Of a stretch of 10,293 bases of DNA, positions 1-6,704 are shown piece by piece. The notes below the pieces were generated by a model that worked only from the letters and a program-made list of their open reading frames with translations, was not told the DNA's origin and made no database searches. The position numbers and the translations under genes were made by a program. The number at the start of each line of letters is the position of its first letter. Position 1 is the stretch's first letter. The stretch spans positions 1 through 10,293 of the forward strand of contig CAZJYI010000263.1 of the NCBI GenBank assembly GCA_964550025.1, read 5' to 3'. Source of the DNA: CAZJYI01 sp964550025. GTDB taxonomy: Bacteria; Verrucomicrobiota; Kiritimatiellia; UBA8416; CAYOBW01.

Positions 1-3000
1 GTGTTTGCCGTTGGCGACGCGGGGACGATCCTGCGCTACGACGGCCGCACACCCTCACCCGCCCCCCGCCCCACTGATGACACGGATGGTGACGGCTACC
101 GCAACGCGTACGAGCTGGCACACGGCAGCCTCTGGACCCGGGACGAATCCGTGCCGTCACCCACGCTGTACGTCGAGGCGGCCGCCCCCGATGGAGGCGA
201 CGGATCGCGCGAAAGCCCGTTCGGCACCATCCAGGCCGCGATCGATGCCGCGGGCGAATACGACATCATCGGCGTCGGCGACGGTGTCTATTCCGGCCCC
301 GGCAACCGCAATATCGACTTCCTGGGCAAGGCCGTGATGGTCGTCTCCACGGGGAACACCGACCGATGCGTGGTAAACTGCACGGACCAGGCATACGGCT
401 TTGTCTTTCAGTCAGGTGAGTCGCCGCTGTCGGTCATCGACGGTCTTACGATCGCGGATGGTGACGAGGCCGCCGTGCGTGTCCGGGGGGCGAGCCCCAC
501 GATCCGTAACTGTGTCGTCACGGACAGCGACAGCGGCATCGATTGCGTGTCATCGAGTCCCGAGATTCTGAACTGCACCATCAAGCGCAGCACCGCATTC
601 GCCGGCATCTACCTCGATTACGCCAGCCCCCTCATCAAGGGGTGCGACATCCTGGACAACACCGCCCAATGCGGGGTCTATTGTCAGACCTACTCATTTC
701 CCCTTGTCAAAGACTGCCTTTTGCGGAGGAATGCGGGATGGAACGGCGGCGGCATCGAGTGCCGACCGGCCGGCTCGCACCCGACCTTGCTGAACTGCCT
801 GATCACGGACAACACCGCGCACGATGACGGAGGCGGAATGGACTGCCATCCAACCGCGTCGGCCACGGTCCGCAACTGCACCCTGTCCGGCAACGTGGCG
901 GATGACGAAGGCGGCGGCGCACGCTGCACAGGGACAACACCCGTGCTGTTCGTAGGCTGCCGAATCGTCGGCAATACATCCCCCCAGGGCGGCGGTGTTC
1001 AGGTTGACAGCGAAACGCACGTGACCTTGCGGTCCTGCTTCATTCGGGACAACGCAGCCGACCGCGGCGGCGGGGTATTCGTGAACGACAGAGCGCGTCT
1101 GCTCATGGACAACTGCACGGTCGTGGGCAACGTCGCGACCAATGGCGGCGGTCTCTACGCCGGCGGCGGCACGTCGCTTGTCAGCAACTGCATCCTGTGG
1201 GACAACCGGCCCGAGCAGGTTGTCACGAACTTCCCTGATTTGCTCTCCGTGTCCTTCTCCTGCATCGAATCGGGGTACGTCGGCACGGCCAATACCGACG
1301 CGGCTCCCCGGTTCGCAACCTCGTTCGGCCCGACGTTGCGCCTGCGAACCGGGTCTCCCTGCATCGACTCCGCCAACGACAGCACGGCCCCGGCGAAGGA
1401 CTTCGAGGGTGAAGCAAGCTGGAGGCATCCGGCCTCGCCGCCGACGGCATCAACGGCGGACATGGGCGCCGACGAATTCGTCGATACAGACCTCGACGGC
1501 ATGGCAGACGCCTGGGAGCTCGCGCATTTCGGCACGCTCGACGTCACGGCTACCAACGATGTGGACGGGGACGGACTGCCTGCACTCGACGAGTACGAGT
1601 ATGGCACCGATCCCGGGCTTGGCGATACGGACGGCGATGGTCTGACCGATGCGCGCGAAGTCGGCGAAACGAGCACGCACCCGCTCAAACCGGACACGGA
1701 CGGCGACGGTCTCAGTGACGGCTGGGAGGTCGACCTGGGATACGATGCCCTGGATCCCGCCGTGCCTGCCGGGCTGGACACGGACGAAGACGGTGACGCG
1801 TACCTCAAGCTCTACGAACTGACACACGGTTCGGATCCCGCGTCACCGGCCTCGGTGCCAGTCCCCGACCTCTACGTCGACGCGGCGGCCGCTCCGGGCG
1901 GGTCGGGCTCTGGTTCGGCCCCCTTCAGCACCATTGCCGATGCCATCGCGGCGGCGGCCCCCAACGCCATCATCGAGGTCAGGGATGGCACCTACCGGGG
2001 CGAGGGAAACCGGGACATCGGGTACGGCGGTAAGGTCGTGATGGTCACCTCCGCCAACGGCAACGAGCACTGCATCATCGACTGCGAGGGGTATGGCAGC
2101 GGGTTCACCTTCACGGGGGAGGAAACGAGGCTGTGCGTGTTGGACGGCCTCACCGTCAGCAATGCCGCGAGCTCGGCGGTCCACTGCGAGTATGCGAGCC
2201 CCACAATACAGCGGTGCCGCCTCATCCGTAACCAGGCCTGGGACGGCGGCGGCCTCTACTGCTTTCGAACCGAGGCCCGGTTGATAGACTGCGAACTGCG
2301 CGACAACCGCGCCCTAGACGACGGCGGCGGACTGTTCGCGCGATACTCGGACCTGCTCATCACCGGCACAACAATCGCCGGCAACCGTGCCGGCGACAAC
2401 GGCGGCGGCATCCGCGCCCGATACGGCCGACTCCGCGCCCATGACTGCACCGTGACTGGGAATAGCACGCTGTGGTACGGCGGCGGCATCAACGGGTCGG
2501 GCGGCGATTCCGTCCTGGAGCGCTGCACCGTCAACGCCAACCGCTCCGGCAGCGACGGGGGCGGGGCGTACCGCACGACACTGCACAACTGCACAGTTTC
2601 GGACAATGTCTCTGCCAACGACGGGGGCGGCGGCTACGATTGCCTCGCCCGTAACTGTGCCTTCGTCCGCAACCGGGCCGACGACGATGGCGGCGGCGCG
2701 CATCAGAGCGCCCTTTTGAACTGTACGATCGCGCGGAACACGGCGCTCGACGGCGCCGGCGGCGTTCAGGACAGCACGCTGACCAACTGCATCGTCTACT
2801 TCAACACCGCTCGCACGAACCCCAACTACCGCGAGTCCCTCTTCTCGCACAGTTGCACCGCGCCGGACCCGGGCGGAAACAACATATCCCACGACCCTCT
2901 GCTGGCCGGCCCCACCCACCTGAGCAGCGCTTCCCCCTGTATCGCGGCCGGACTCTTCGCGCCGTGCTTCGGTACCGACATCGACGGCGAGGCGTGGAGT

Positions 3001-4827
3001 GACCCGCCCTGCATCGGTTGCGATCAGTACGTCGCCGGCAGCGTCACCGGCCCCCTGCACGTCGCCATACTGGCCGAATGGACCGACACGGTCCCCTCCC
3101 AACCGCTGGCGTTCGATGCCGACATTCGCGGACGGGCCCTCCGCAGCACCTGGTCGTTCGGCGACGGCATGGCGGCAACGAACCGCCCGGCCGTTTCGCA
3201 TGCCTGGGCAGCCACGGGTGGGTACGACCTGGTGCTGACCGCGTTCAACGAGACGCACCCGGACGGTATTGCCGCCACCATGCGCGTGAGTGTCGTTGAA
3301 CAGGCATTCTACCATGTAGACCCGCTCAGTCCCTCCCCGCAGGCACCCTACGGCAGTTGGGAACACGCCGCCACGAACATCCAGGACGCCATTGACGCCT
3401 GCCGCATCGGCGCCATGGTCCTGGTGACCAACGGGGTCTACGCCACCGGCAACCGCGTCTCTCCCGGGGGTGTGCTGGCAAGCCGGGTTGTGATCGACAA
3501 GGCCATCACGGTGCGAAGCGTCAACGGGCCCGCTGTGACCCGGATCGTGGGCCGGGGGGACGTCGGCGGCCCTGTGGCGGTGCGGTGCGCCTACCTCGCC
3601 GGTGGCGCCGTGCTCTCGGGCTTCACGCTCACCAACGGGCATACGCTGGCCACCGGGACCTCCGTTGATCAGTCAGGCGGCGGGGCGTTCGCGGAGGGGG
3701 CCTTTCTCACCAACTGCACCATAGCCGGCAACGTGGCCGCCCTGGATGGGGGCGGCGTCTGCTACGGCACATTGCACAACTGCGCCGTTACAGGCAACAC
3801 GGCTCTCGACGACGGCGGCGGCCTGTGCAAGTGCGACGTGTACGACAGCACCATCTCGGGGAACACCGCCGGAGACAACGGCGGGGGCAGCCAACAGGGA
3901 ACTCTGCACCGCTGCCGGCTGACGGGCAACCGCGCCGAGCGCGACGGCGGCGGGGCCAACGGCAGCACGCTCAACAGCTGCCTCGTCATCGACAACAGCG
4001 CGCGTGATGACGGCGGGGGCGCGGACGGCGGCATCCTGCACAACTGCACCCTGTCGGGCAACGGCGCCGGTGGAGACGGCGGCGGTGTCCGCGGTGCCGC
4101 CCTGGTCAACTGCATCGTCTATCGTAACTCCGCCGGCAGTGGCGACAACATCTCAGGCGGCAACGCGACCTACACGTGCACGAGTGCGGCGCTGCCCGGG
4201 ACGGGCAACATCCTCGCCGACCCCCAACTCAATCCCTCGTACCGACCGAGAAGCGCGTCGCCCTGCATCGACGCCGGGACGCTCGCCGCCGCGCCCGAGT
4301 CGGACATCGACGGCGAACCCCGCTGGGACCACCCCGGGCGTTCGAACGTCGTGTCCGCGGTCGACATGGGCGCTGATGAGTTCGTAGACGCCGACACCGA
4401 CGGTGCGGCCGACCTCTGGGAAATGGCCGTGTTCGGCACCACCAACAGGAGCGGCGCAGCCGACGAGGACCACGACCTCCTGACAAACGCGGACGAATAC
4501 GGTTACGGCACCGACCCCCTGGACGCCGACAGCGACGACGACCGGTTCAGGGACAGCGCGGAGGTCATTGCCGGCACAAACCCACTCGACCCCGCCGACC
4601 TCCTGAGAATAGCCGGGTGGGATTTCGATCCGGCGGCCGGCACGCTGACCGTGCGTTGGGAGACGGTGGGCGACAGGACCTACACCGTCCAGACCTGCGC
4701 CGGCCTCCCCGGGCCGTGGACGAACATCCACCAGGCCGCGGGCAACGGCTACACCCACACCTTCACGTTTCCCCACAGCCCCCCTCATCACCGCTACATA
4801 CGCATCGGCGTCAGCGACCCTCGGTAG
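1..4827 (+). CDS. Giant multi-domain beta-helix/TSP3/PKD surface protein (3' part of gene)
   Basis: The reading frame is open from the window edge, so the 5' end is missing and the GTG at position 1 is not a supported start. The first residues (FAVGDAGTILRYDG) look like the last blade of a YCF48/beta-propeller-type domain lying upstream. Visible architecture (window residues): TSP3-like calcium loop 27-45; right-handed parallel beta-helix 56-490; a block of DTDGDG TSP3 loops 494-612; second beta-helix 624-985; PKD-like domain about 1017-1100 with the motif STWSFGDG; third beta-helix about 1103-1460; third TSP3 block 1462-1535; C-terminal beta domain 1536-1608 with the GDRTYTVQT motif common in PVC secreted proteins. 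Each helix opens with a related 'YV(E/D)AAA...TI..AI' module and then Pmp-like coils ending in DGGG and carrying an NC Asn-Cys ladder. No enzyme active site was recognised. A secreted or surface adhesin, or a polysaccharide-binding protein, is likely; the exact function is unknown. No membrane anchor is visible at the C-terminus. Confidence 0.9.
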   Translation: MFAVGDAGTILRYDGRTPSPAPRPTDDTDGDGYRNAYELAHGSLWTRDESVPSPTLYVEAAAPDGGDGSRESPFGTIQAAIDAAGEYDIIGVGDGVYSGPGNRNIDFLGKAVMVVSTGNTDRCVVNCTDQAYGFVFQSGESPLSVIDGLTIADGDEAAVRVRGASPTIRNCVVTDSDSGIDCVSSSPEILNCTIKRSTAFAGIYLDYASPLIKGCDILDNTAQCGVYCQTYSFPLVKDCLLRRNAGWNGGGIECRPAGSHPTLLNCLITDNTAHDDGGGMDCHPTASATVRNCTLSGNVADDEGGGARCTGTTPVLFVGCRIVGNTSPQGGGVQVDSETHVTLRSCFIRDNAADRGGGVFVNDRARLLMDNCTVVGNVATNGGGLYAGGGTSLVSNCILWDNRPEQVVTNFPDLLSVSFSCIESGYVGTANTDAAPRFATSFGPTLRLRTGSPCIDSANDSTAPAKDFEGEASWRHPASPPTASTADMGADEFVDTDLDGMADAWELAHFGTLDVTATNDVDGDGLPALDEYEYGTDPGLGDTDGDGLTDAREVGETSTHPLKPDTDGDGLSDGWEVDLGYDALDPAVPAGLDTDEDGDAYLKLYELTHGSDPASPASVPVPDLYVDAAAAPGGSGSGSAPFSTIADAIAAAAPNAIIEVRDGTYRGEGNRDIGYGGKVVMVTSANGNEHCIIDCEGYGSGFTFTGEETRLCVLDGLTVSNAASSAVHCEYASPTIQRCRLIRNQAWDGGGLYCFRTEARLIDCELRDNRALDDGGGLFARYSDLLITGTTIAGNRAGDNGGGIRARYGRLRAHDCTVTGNSTLWYGGGINGSGGDSVLERCTVNANRSGSDGGGAYRTTLHNCTVSDNVSANDGGGGYDCLARNCAFVRNRADDDGGGAHQSALLNCTIARNTALDGAGGVQDSTLTNCIVYFNTARTNPNYRESLFSHSCTAPDPGGNNISHDPLLAGPTHLSSASPCIAAGLFAPCFGTDIDGEAWSDPPCIGCDQYVAGSVTGPLHVAILAEWTDTVPSQPLAFDADIRGRALRSTWSFGDGMAATNRPAVSHAWAATGGYDLVLTAFNETHPDGIAATMRVSVVEQAFYHVDPLSPSPQAPYGSWEHAATNIQDAIDACRIGAMVLVTNGVYATGNRVSPGGVLASRVVIDKAITVRSVNGPAVTRIVGRGDVGGPVAVRCAYLAGGAVLSGFTLTNGHTLATGTSVDQSGGGAFAEGAFLTNCTIAGNVAALDGGGVCYGTLHNCAVTGNTALDDGGGLCKCDVYDSTISGNTAGDNGGGSQQGTLHRCRLTGNRAERDGGGANGSTLNSCLVIDNSARDDGGGADGGILHNCTLSGNGAGGDGGGVRGAALVNCIVYRNSAGSGDNISGGNATYTCTSAALPGTGNILADPQLNPSYRPRSASPCIDAGTLAAAPESDIDGEPRWDHPGRSNVVSAVDMGADEFVDADTDGAADLWEMAVFGTTNRSGAADEDHDLLTNADEYGYGTDPLDADSDDDRFRDSAEVIAGTNPLDPADLLRIAGWDFDPAAGTLTVRWETVGDRTYTVQTCAGLPGPWTNIHQAAGNGYTHTFTFPHSPPHHRYIRIGVSDPR
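3678..4110 (+). repeat. In-gene tandem coil repeat, 66-nt (22-residue) period
   Basis: In the third beta-helix the GGG triplet recurs at an exact 22-residue spacing for five consecutive units (after one 24-residue unit). The pattern per unit is GGG-x(5-6)-L-x-x-C-x-(V/I/L)-(T/S/I)-(G/D)-N-x-A-x-x-D. At DNA level the GACGGCGG blocks recur every 66 nt (near 3814, 3881, 3947, 4013, 4079). One rung of a right-handed beta-helix is about this long, so each repeat is probably one coil. The even spacing suggests growth by tandem duplication. Confidence 0.75.
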
Positions 4828-4831
4828 CCAC

Positions 4832-4847
4832 GGGACAGGCCTGTCCC
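4832..4847. repeat. Perfect 16-bp palindrome after the beta-helix gene
   Basis: GGGACAGGCCTGTCCC is its own reverse complement and sits 5 nt after the TAG stop of the preceding gene. The flanks (CCAC before, CCACGG after) add imperfect symmetry. It could form a 6-bp hairpin with a 4-nt loop in RNA, but no U-tract follows, so intrinsic termination is not well supported. It looks like a dispersed intergenic palindrome. Confidence 0.5.
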
Positions 4848-4883
4848 CACGGAGCGAACAGATGTGTGAATGACGGAGTGTCC

Positions 4884-5327
4884 ATGTCCTCTGATGCCGT
4901 CCCGGGAGGCAGCCTTGCGCCGGTCGGCAGATACGGACCGAATGCGTGGGGATTGCACGACATGTGCGGCAACGTGGCGGAGTGGACGCTGTCGGACTAT
5001 GCCGCATACCCTTACAGAGAGAAGGACGGCCGCAACGCCATCGAACACGACAAGAACAGGTTTGTACGCGGCGGCTCCTGGCGTGACCGGCCTTTCCGTG
5101 CGACCTCAAGTTCCCGTCTCGGTTATCCCTGTTGGCAACGAGTCTACAGGGAGTATGAGCGCGGCGTGGTGTTCAGGCTGGGCCGGTTCAACAGTGTGAG
5201 GGGGCCTGGACTGTTCTTCCTCATCCCGATCATCGAGACGATTCTAAAGGTCGACATCAGAATTCTGACCCTGGACGTGCCGTCCCAGGACGTCATCACC
5301 AAAGACAATGTCCCGATCAAGACATAG
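4884..5327 (+). pseudogene. Chimeric remnant: FGE/sulfatase-modifying fragment fused in frame to stomatin/SPFH fragment
   Basis: The open frame from ATG 4884 to TAG 5325-5327 encodes two unrelated halves. Roughly 4884-5146 encodes the C-terminal part of a formylglycine-generating-enzyme-like (FGE-sulfatase/SUMF1 superfamily) domain, with PNAWGLHDMCGNVAEWT, then FVRGGSWRD and RLGYPCWQRVY. The usual closing GFR motif is missing. From about 5147 the frame reads REYERGVVFRLGRF, VRGPGLFFLIPIIE and LDVPSQDVITKDN, which is the start of a stomatin/slipin SPFH (band 7) domain, and then stops. The FGE half lacks its N-terminal half, and the stomatin half lacks its membrane hairpin and most of the SPFH domain. 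No good Shine-Dalgarno site precedes 4884. I read this as a fusion of two decayed genes created by deletion or rearrangement. An expressed 147-residue chimera is possible but unlikely. Confidence 0.75.
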
Positions 5328-5564
5328 ACCGCCTGCAGTGGGACCAGGACGAGGGCGTGATTCACCCTGGATTGACCTCGGCGATCAAGCAGGAGATCAC
5401 GCTTCGGCTGCCGGGACGTATCGTTGAACTGAAGGTGGTCAAGGGGTCCGCCGAGACGGGAACGTCACCACACGGCACGAACGTGCGCGAGCTGACCTTG
5501 CCCCTGCGTCTCGGCGCCGACAGCAATGGACGGCAAAGCGGTGAAACCACGGTTCTAGAAGACG
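5328..5564. other. Gene-free stretch, probable decayed coding sequence
   Basis: No intact gene is convincing here. One forward frame reads through about 5318-5460 and contains LPGRIVELKVVKGS, which faintly resembles the start of a biotinyl/lipoyl carrier domain (PGRIVEV...G). It has no attachment lysine motif and then runs on into the repeat element, so it is not called as a gene. It may be further debris from the rearrangement that produced the upstream chimera. Confidence 0.4.
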
Positions 5565-5829
5565 GCCCTTTACCCACAAGCCTGGCCTGGGGAATCCCCG
5601 CCCCTCGCGGGCGGGAAGCTTCAGGCTTGCTGCCTACGCAGCAGGCGCCGCCCCTCTTCCAGAGCCCGGATAGAGAGAGGGGAAGGAAGCTCCGCGCGGC
5701 TCCTCGCTCCGGCCGGGCTCGAGGCTATAGCGGAGAAGCGGGACGTGTAGCATACGACCCTGAAACTTCCCGGCGACAAGCGCCGGGGATTCTGTGCCAT
5801 TGCCCAGGCGTGACCCATGGGTAAAGGGC
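5565..5829 (+). mobile_element. Inverted-repeat element E1 (MITE-like), about 265 bp
   Basis: The ends are perfect 12-bp inverted repeats: GCCCTTTACCCA (5565-5576) and TGGGTAAAGGGC (5818-5829). Inside, the two arms continue as a long imperfect inverted repeat. Each arm carries a GC hairpin unit: GAATCCCCG, stem-loop, GCGGGAAGCTTCAGG at 5593-5625, and its inverted partner CCTGAAACTTCCCGG to GATTC at 5759-5792. A central stem pairs GAGCCCGG (5662-5669) with CCGGGCTC (5713-5720). A diverged copy (E2) lies inverted at 10030. No transposase is encoded, so it would be a non-autonomous element. The subterminal hairpins recall IS200/IS605-derived palindromic elements, but that family assignment is a guess. 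No clear target duplication is visible. Confidence 0.75.
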
Positions 5830-5857
5830 AGGACTAGCATCGTGTCCCCGAGATACG

Positions 5858-5977
5858 GTTCACGGGGAATCCGCCTTCGACTCGCGAGGACGCTCGCCGG
5901 CAATCTGCACAACCAACGTGGTTGCAGGGGGATGCCGGGCGAGCGTCCTCGCGAATCGCGCCGAAGGCTTCGTGAAC
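5858..5977. repeat. 120-nt imperfect palindrome (long hairpin)
   Basis: The arms run from GTTCACG (5858-5864) to CGTGAAC (5971-5977) around a short AACGT centre near 5914-5918. The core is 17 bp of perfect complementarity, 5882-5898 (TCGCGAGGACGCTCGCC) against 5938-5954, followed by CGGCA/TGCCG with one bulge, and GCACAACC/GGTTGC nearer the loop. It is unlike E1/E2 in sequence. It could be a second MITE or REP-like family, or the gene of a hairpin RNA. It sits between E1 and the selenoprotein promoter. Confidence 0.65.
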
Positions 5978-6011
5978 ATGCCGCAGGTCACCAGAAAAAC
6001 GCAGTGATTGG

Positions 6012-6041
6012 TTGCCAGTCACGAGAACGCTGTGCTATCGT
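6012..6041 (+). promoter_or_regulatory. Candidate sigma70-type promoter of the selenoprotein gene
   Basis: TTGCCA (6012-6017, 5 of 6 to the -35 consensus) and TATCGT (6036-6041, 4 of 6 to the -10 consensus) are separated by 18 bp. This would start transcription near 6048, giving a leader of about 50 nt before the ATG at 6097. It is the best pair found by eye in the interval between the palindrome and the gene. Confidence 0.4.
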
Positions 6042-6096
6042 ATGCCATGCAGGTCGGATGCGGGTGCATCCGGCACAACAACATGGAGGAACGGGC

Positions 6097-6450
6097 ATGG
6101 TGAGAAAACTGCTATGCGGTATTCTGGCTGCTGTGTTCCTGGCGCCGACCTTGGTAGTCGCCGCAGACTACGTCGAGATCAAGGAGGCGACCGTAGAATA
6201 CAGCAAATGCTGAGGCAACCCACCCCGAGCGGCCGGTCTGGCTGCTGAGATTGAGAAAGCCACGGGTGTGAAGCCAAAGCTTTCGGTGATTAAGACTAGC
6301 AACATCAAACTGACGGTCAACGGCAAGGTGGTCTTCTCCAAGGCGAAGGAGAGGAAGCAACCGAACGCCACCGAGATACTGAAACGTCTCGAAAAGGGCA
6401 ATTTTGCCAAGATAGGGAGCGCGGAGAAGAAGACCACGGAGAAGAAGTAG
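6097..6450 (+). CDS. Exported Rdx-family (SelW/SelT/SelH-like) selenoprotein, Sec at UGA 6211-6213
   Basis: Translation from ATG 6097, with GGAGGA at 6085-6090 and 6-nt spacing, runs to an in-frame TGA at 6211. Reading that TGA as selenocysteine (U39) continues without a break to TAG 6448-6450, giving 117 residues. Residues 1-23 are a signal peptide: positive start MVRK, hydrophobic core, AxA-type site ending VVAA before D24. The mature part has the Rdx thioredoxin-like pattern: VEYSKCUGNPPRAAGLAAEI at the redox site, then the hydrophobic strand LTVNGKVVFSK and a C-terminal helix NATEILKRL. In the family the motif is CxxU or CxxC followed by RAA..LA.E; here U39 aligns with the second position, the first Cys is Ser36, and Cys38 is directly next to U39. 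The tail is Lys/Glu-rich. Thiol-redox function in the periplasm is inferred. The gene lies immediately upstream of tRNA-Sec, selA and selB. A nonsense-mutated pseudogene is the alternative, but the motif position, SECIS candidate and neighbours argue against it. Confidence 0.88.
6228..6246 (+). promoter_or_regulatory. Bacterial SECIS stem-loop candidate
   Basis: Starting 14 nt after the UGA, AGCGGCC (6228-6234) pairs with GGCUGCU (6240-6246) in a 7-bp stem with one G-U pair. The stem closes the loop GGUCU (6235-6239). The same GGUCU occurs in the apical loop of the E. coli fdhF SECIS, where the loop G and U contact SelB. The first loop G is 22 nt after the A of the UGA, within the spacing reported for bacterial SECIS elements. 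CACCC (6221-6225) could add a lower stem with GGGTG (6264-6268). No bulged U like that of fdhF was seen in the 5' strand. Confidence 0.75.
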
Positions 6451-6479
6451 CCGCGCTTCATTGACCGCAGACTCTGAAC

Positions 6480-6514
6480 GGCCCCGTTCCGGATCGTACG
6501 TCCGGGACGGGGCT
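6480..6514 (+). terminator. Intrinsic terminator-like hairpin after the selenoprotein gene
   Basis: GCCCCGTTCCGGA (6481-6493) pairs with TCCGGGACGGGGC (6501-6513) over 13 bp with a single G-U pair. The loop is TCGTACG, and a further G-U pair is possible at the base. A moderately T-rich tail (TGTCTGCGTCTTGTC) follows. It lies 30 nt after the TAG and would separate the selenoprotein transcript from the tRNA-Sec/selAB unit. Confidence 0.75.
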
Positions 6515-6544
6515 GTCTGCGTCTTGTCAGCGTCATCTTTCCCC

Positions 6545-6573
6545 TTTACGCCCCCCGGGAGCTGTCCTAGATT
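6545..6573 (+). promoter_or_regulatory. Weak candidate promoter for tRNA-Sec/selAB
   Basis: TTTACG (6545-6550) and TAGATT (6568-6573) are spaced by 17 bp, each matching 4 of 6 consensus bases. Transcription would begin about 10 nt before the tRNA 5' end at 6591. It is placed sensibly between the terminator hairpin and the tRNA, but the match is weak. Confidence 0.3.
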
Positions 6574-6590
6574 CCCTGGTATCCGAACAC

Positions 6591-6685
6591 GGAGAGGACG
6601 AGTCTGGTGGCTCAACTGGTCTTCAAAACCAGTAGCGGGCGGATAACACCGTCCGTGGCAGGTTCGATTCCTGCCCTCTCTGCCA
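6591..6685 (+). tRNA. selC: tRNA-Sec (anticodon UCA)
   Basis: The 95-nt gene folds as a type-II tRNA with encoded CCA (6683-6685) and discriminator G6682. Acceptor GGAGAGG (6591-6597) pairs with CCTCTCT (6675-6681), including a G-U first pair. D arm: GAGTC/GGCTC (6600-6604/6609-6613) with a 4-nt loop. Anticodon stem CTGGT/ACCAG (6616-6620/6628-6632) carries the loop CTTCAAA with UCA at 6623-6625. The long variable arm CGGGCGG/CCGTCCG (6636-6642/6649-6655) has a 6-nt loop. T stem GCAGG/CCTGC carries the loop TTCGATT. It is charged with Ser, which SelA converts to Sec, and it decodes UGA. The acceptor plus T stem shows 12 bp, one fewer than the usual bacterial 8+5, because A6598 faces C6674. 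Including C6590-G6682 would restore 13 bp but sacrifice the G-CCA end. Confidence 0.95.
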
Positions 6686-6704
6686 GCGTCCATTGGGATC
6701 CCAC

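Noticed and set aside
2314..3642. 442-codon open frame on the minus strand inside the beta-helix gene
   Set aside because: Composition is Val/Ala/Gly/Arg-rich with no recognisable domain. It mirrors the GC-rich repetitive coding of the plus-strand gene, which has clear domains.
5357..5824. 155-codon plus-strand frame with a faint biotinyl/lipoyl-like PGRIVELKV
   Set aside because: No attachment site, no start signal, and the second half is translated from repeat E1. At most a gene fragment.
5565..5829. CRISPR-like reading of the repeated hairpin units
   Set aside because: Only two units per element, in inverted rather than direct orientation, with no spacers.
5794..6096. Open frame upstream of and in frame with the selenoprotein start
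   Set aside because: It runs through repeat E1 and the 120-nt palindrome and has no protein-like content. The signal peptide and GGAGGA fix the start at 6097.
6201..6212. CAGCAAATGCTG palindrome overlapping the UGA codon
   Set aside because: Only 4-5 bp per arm and upstream of where a SECIS should lie; probably chance. The downstream stem-loop is the better candidate.
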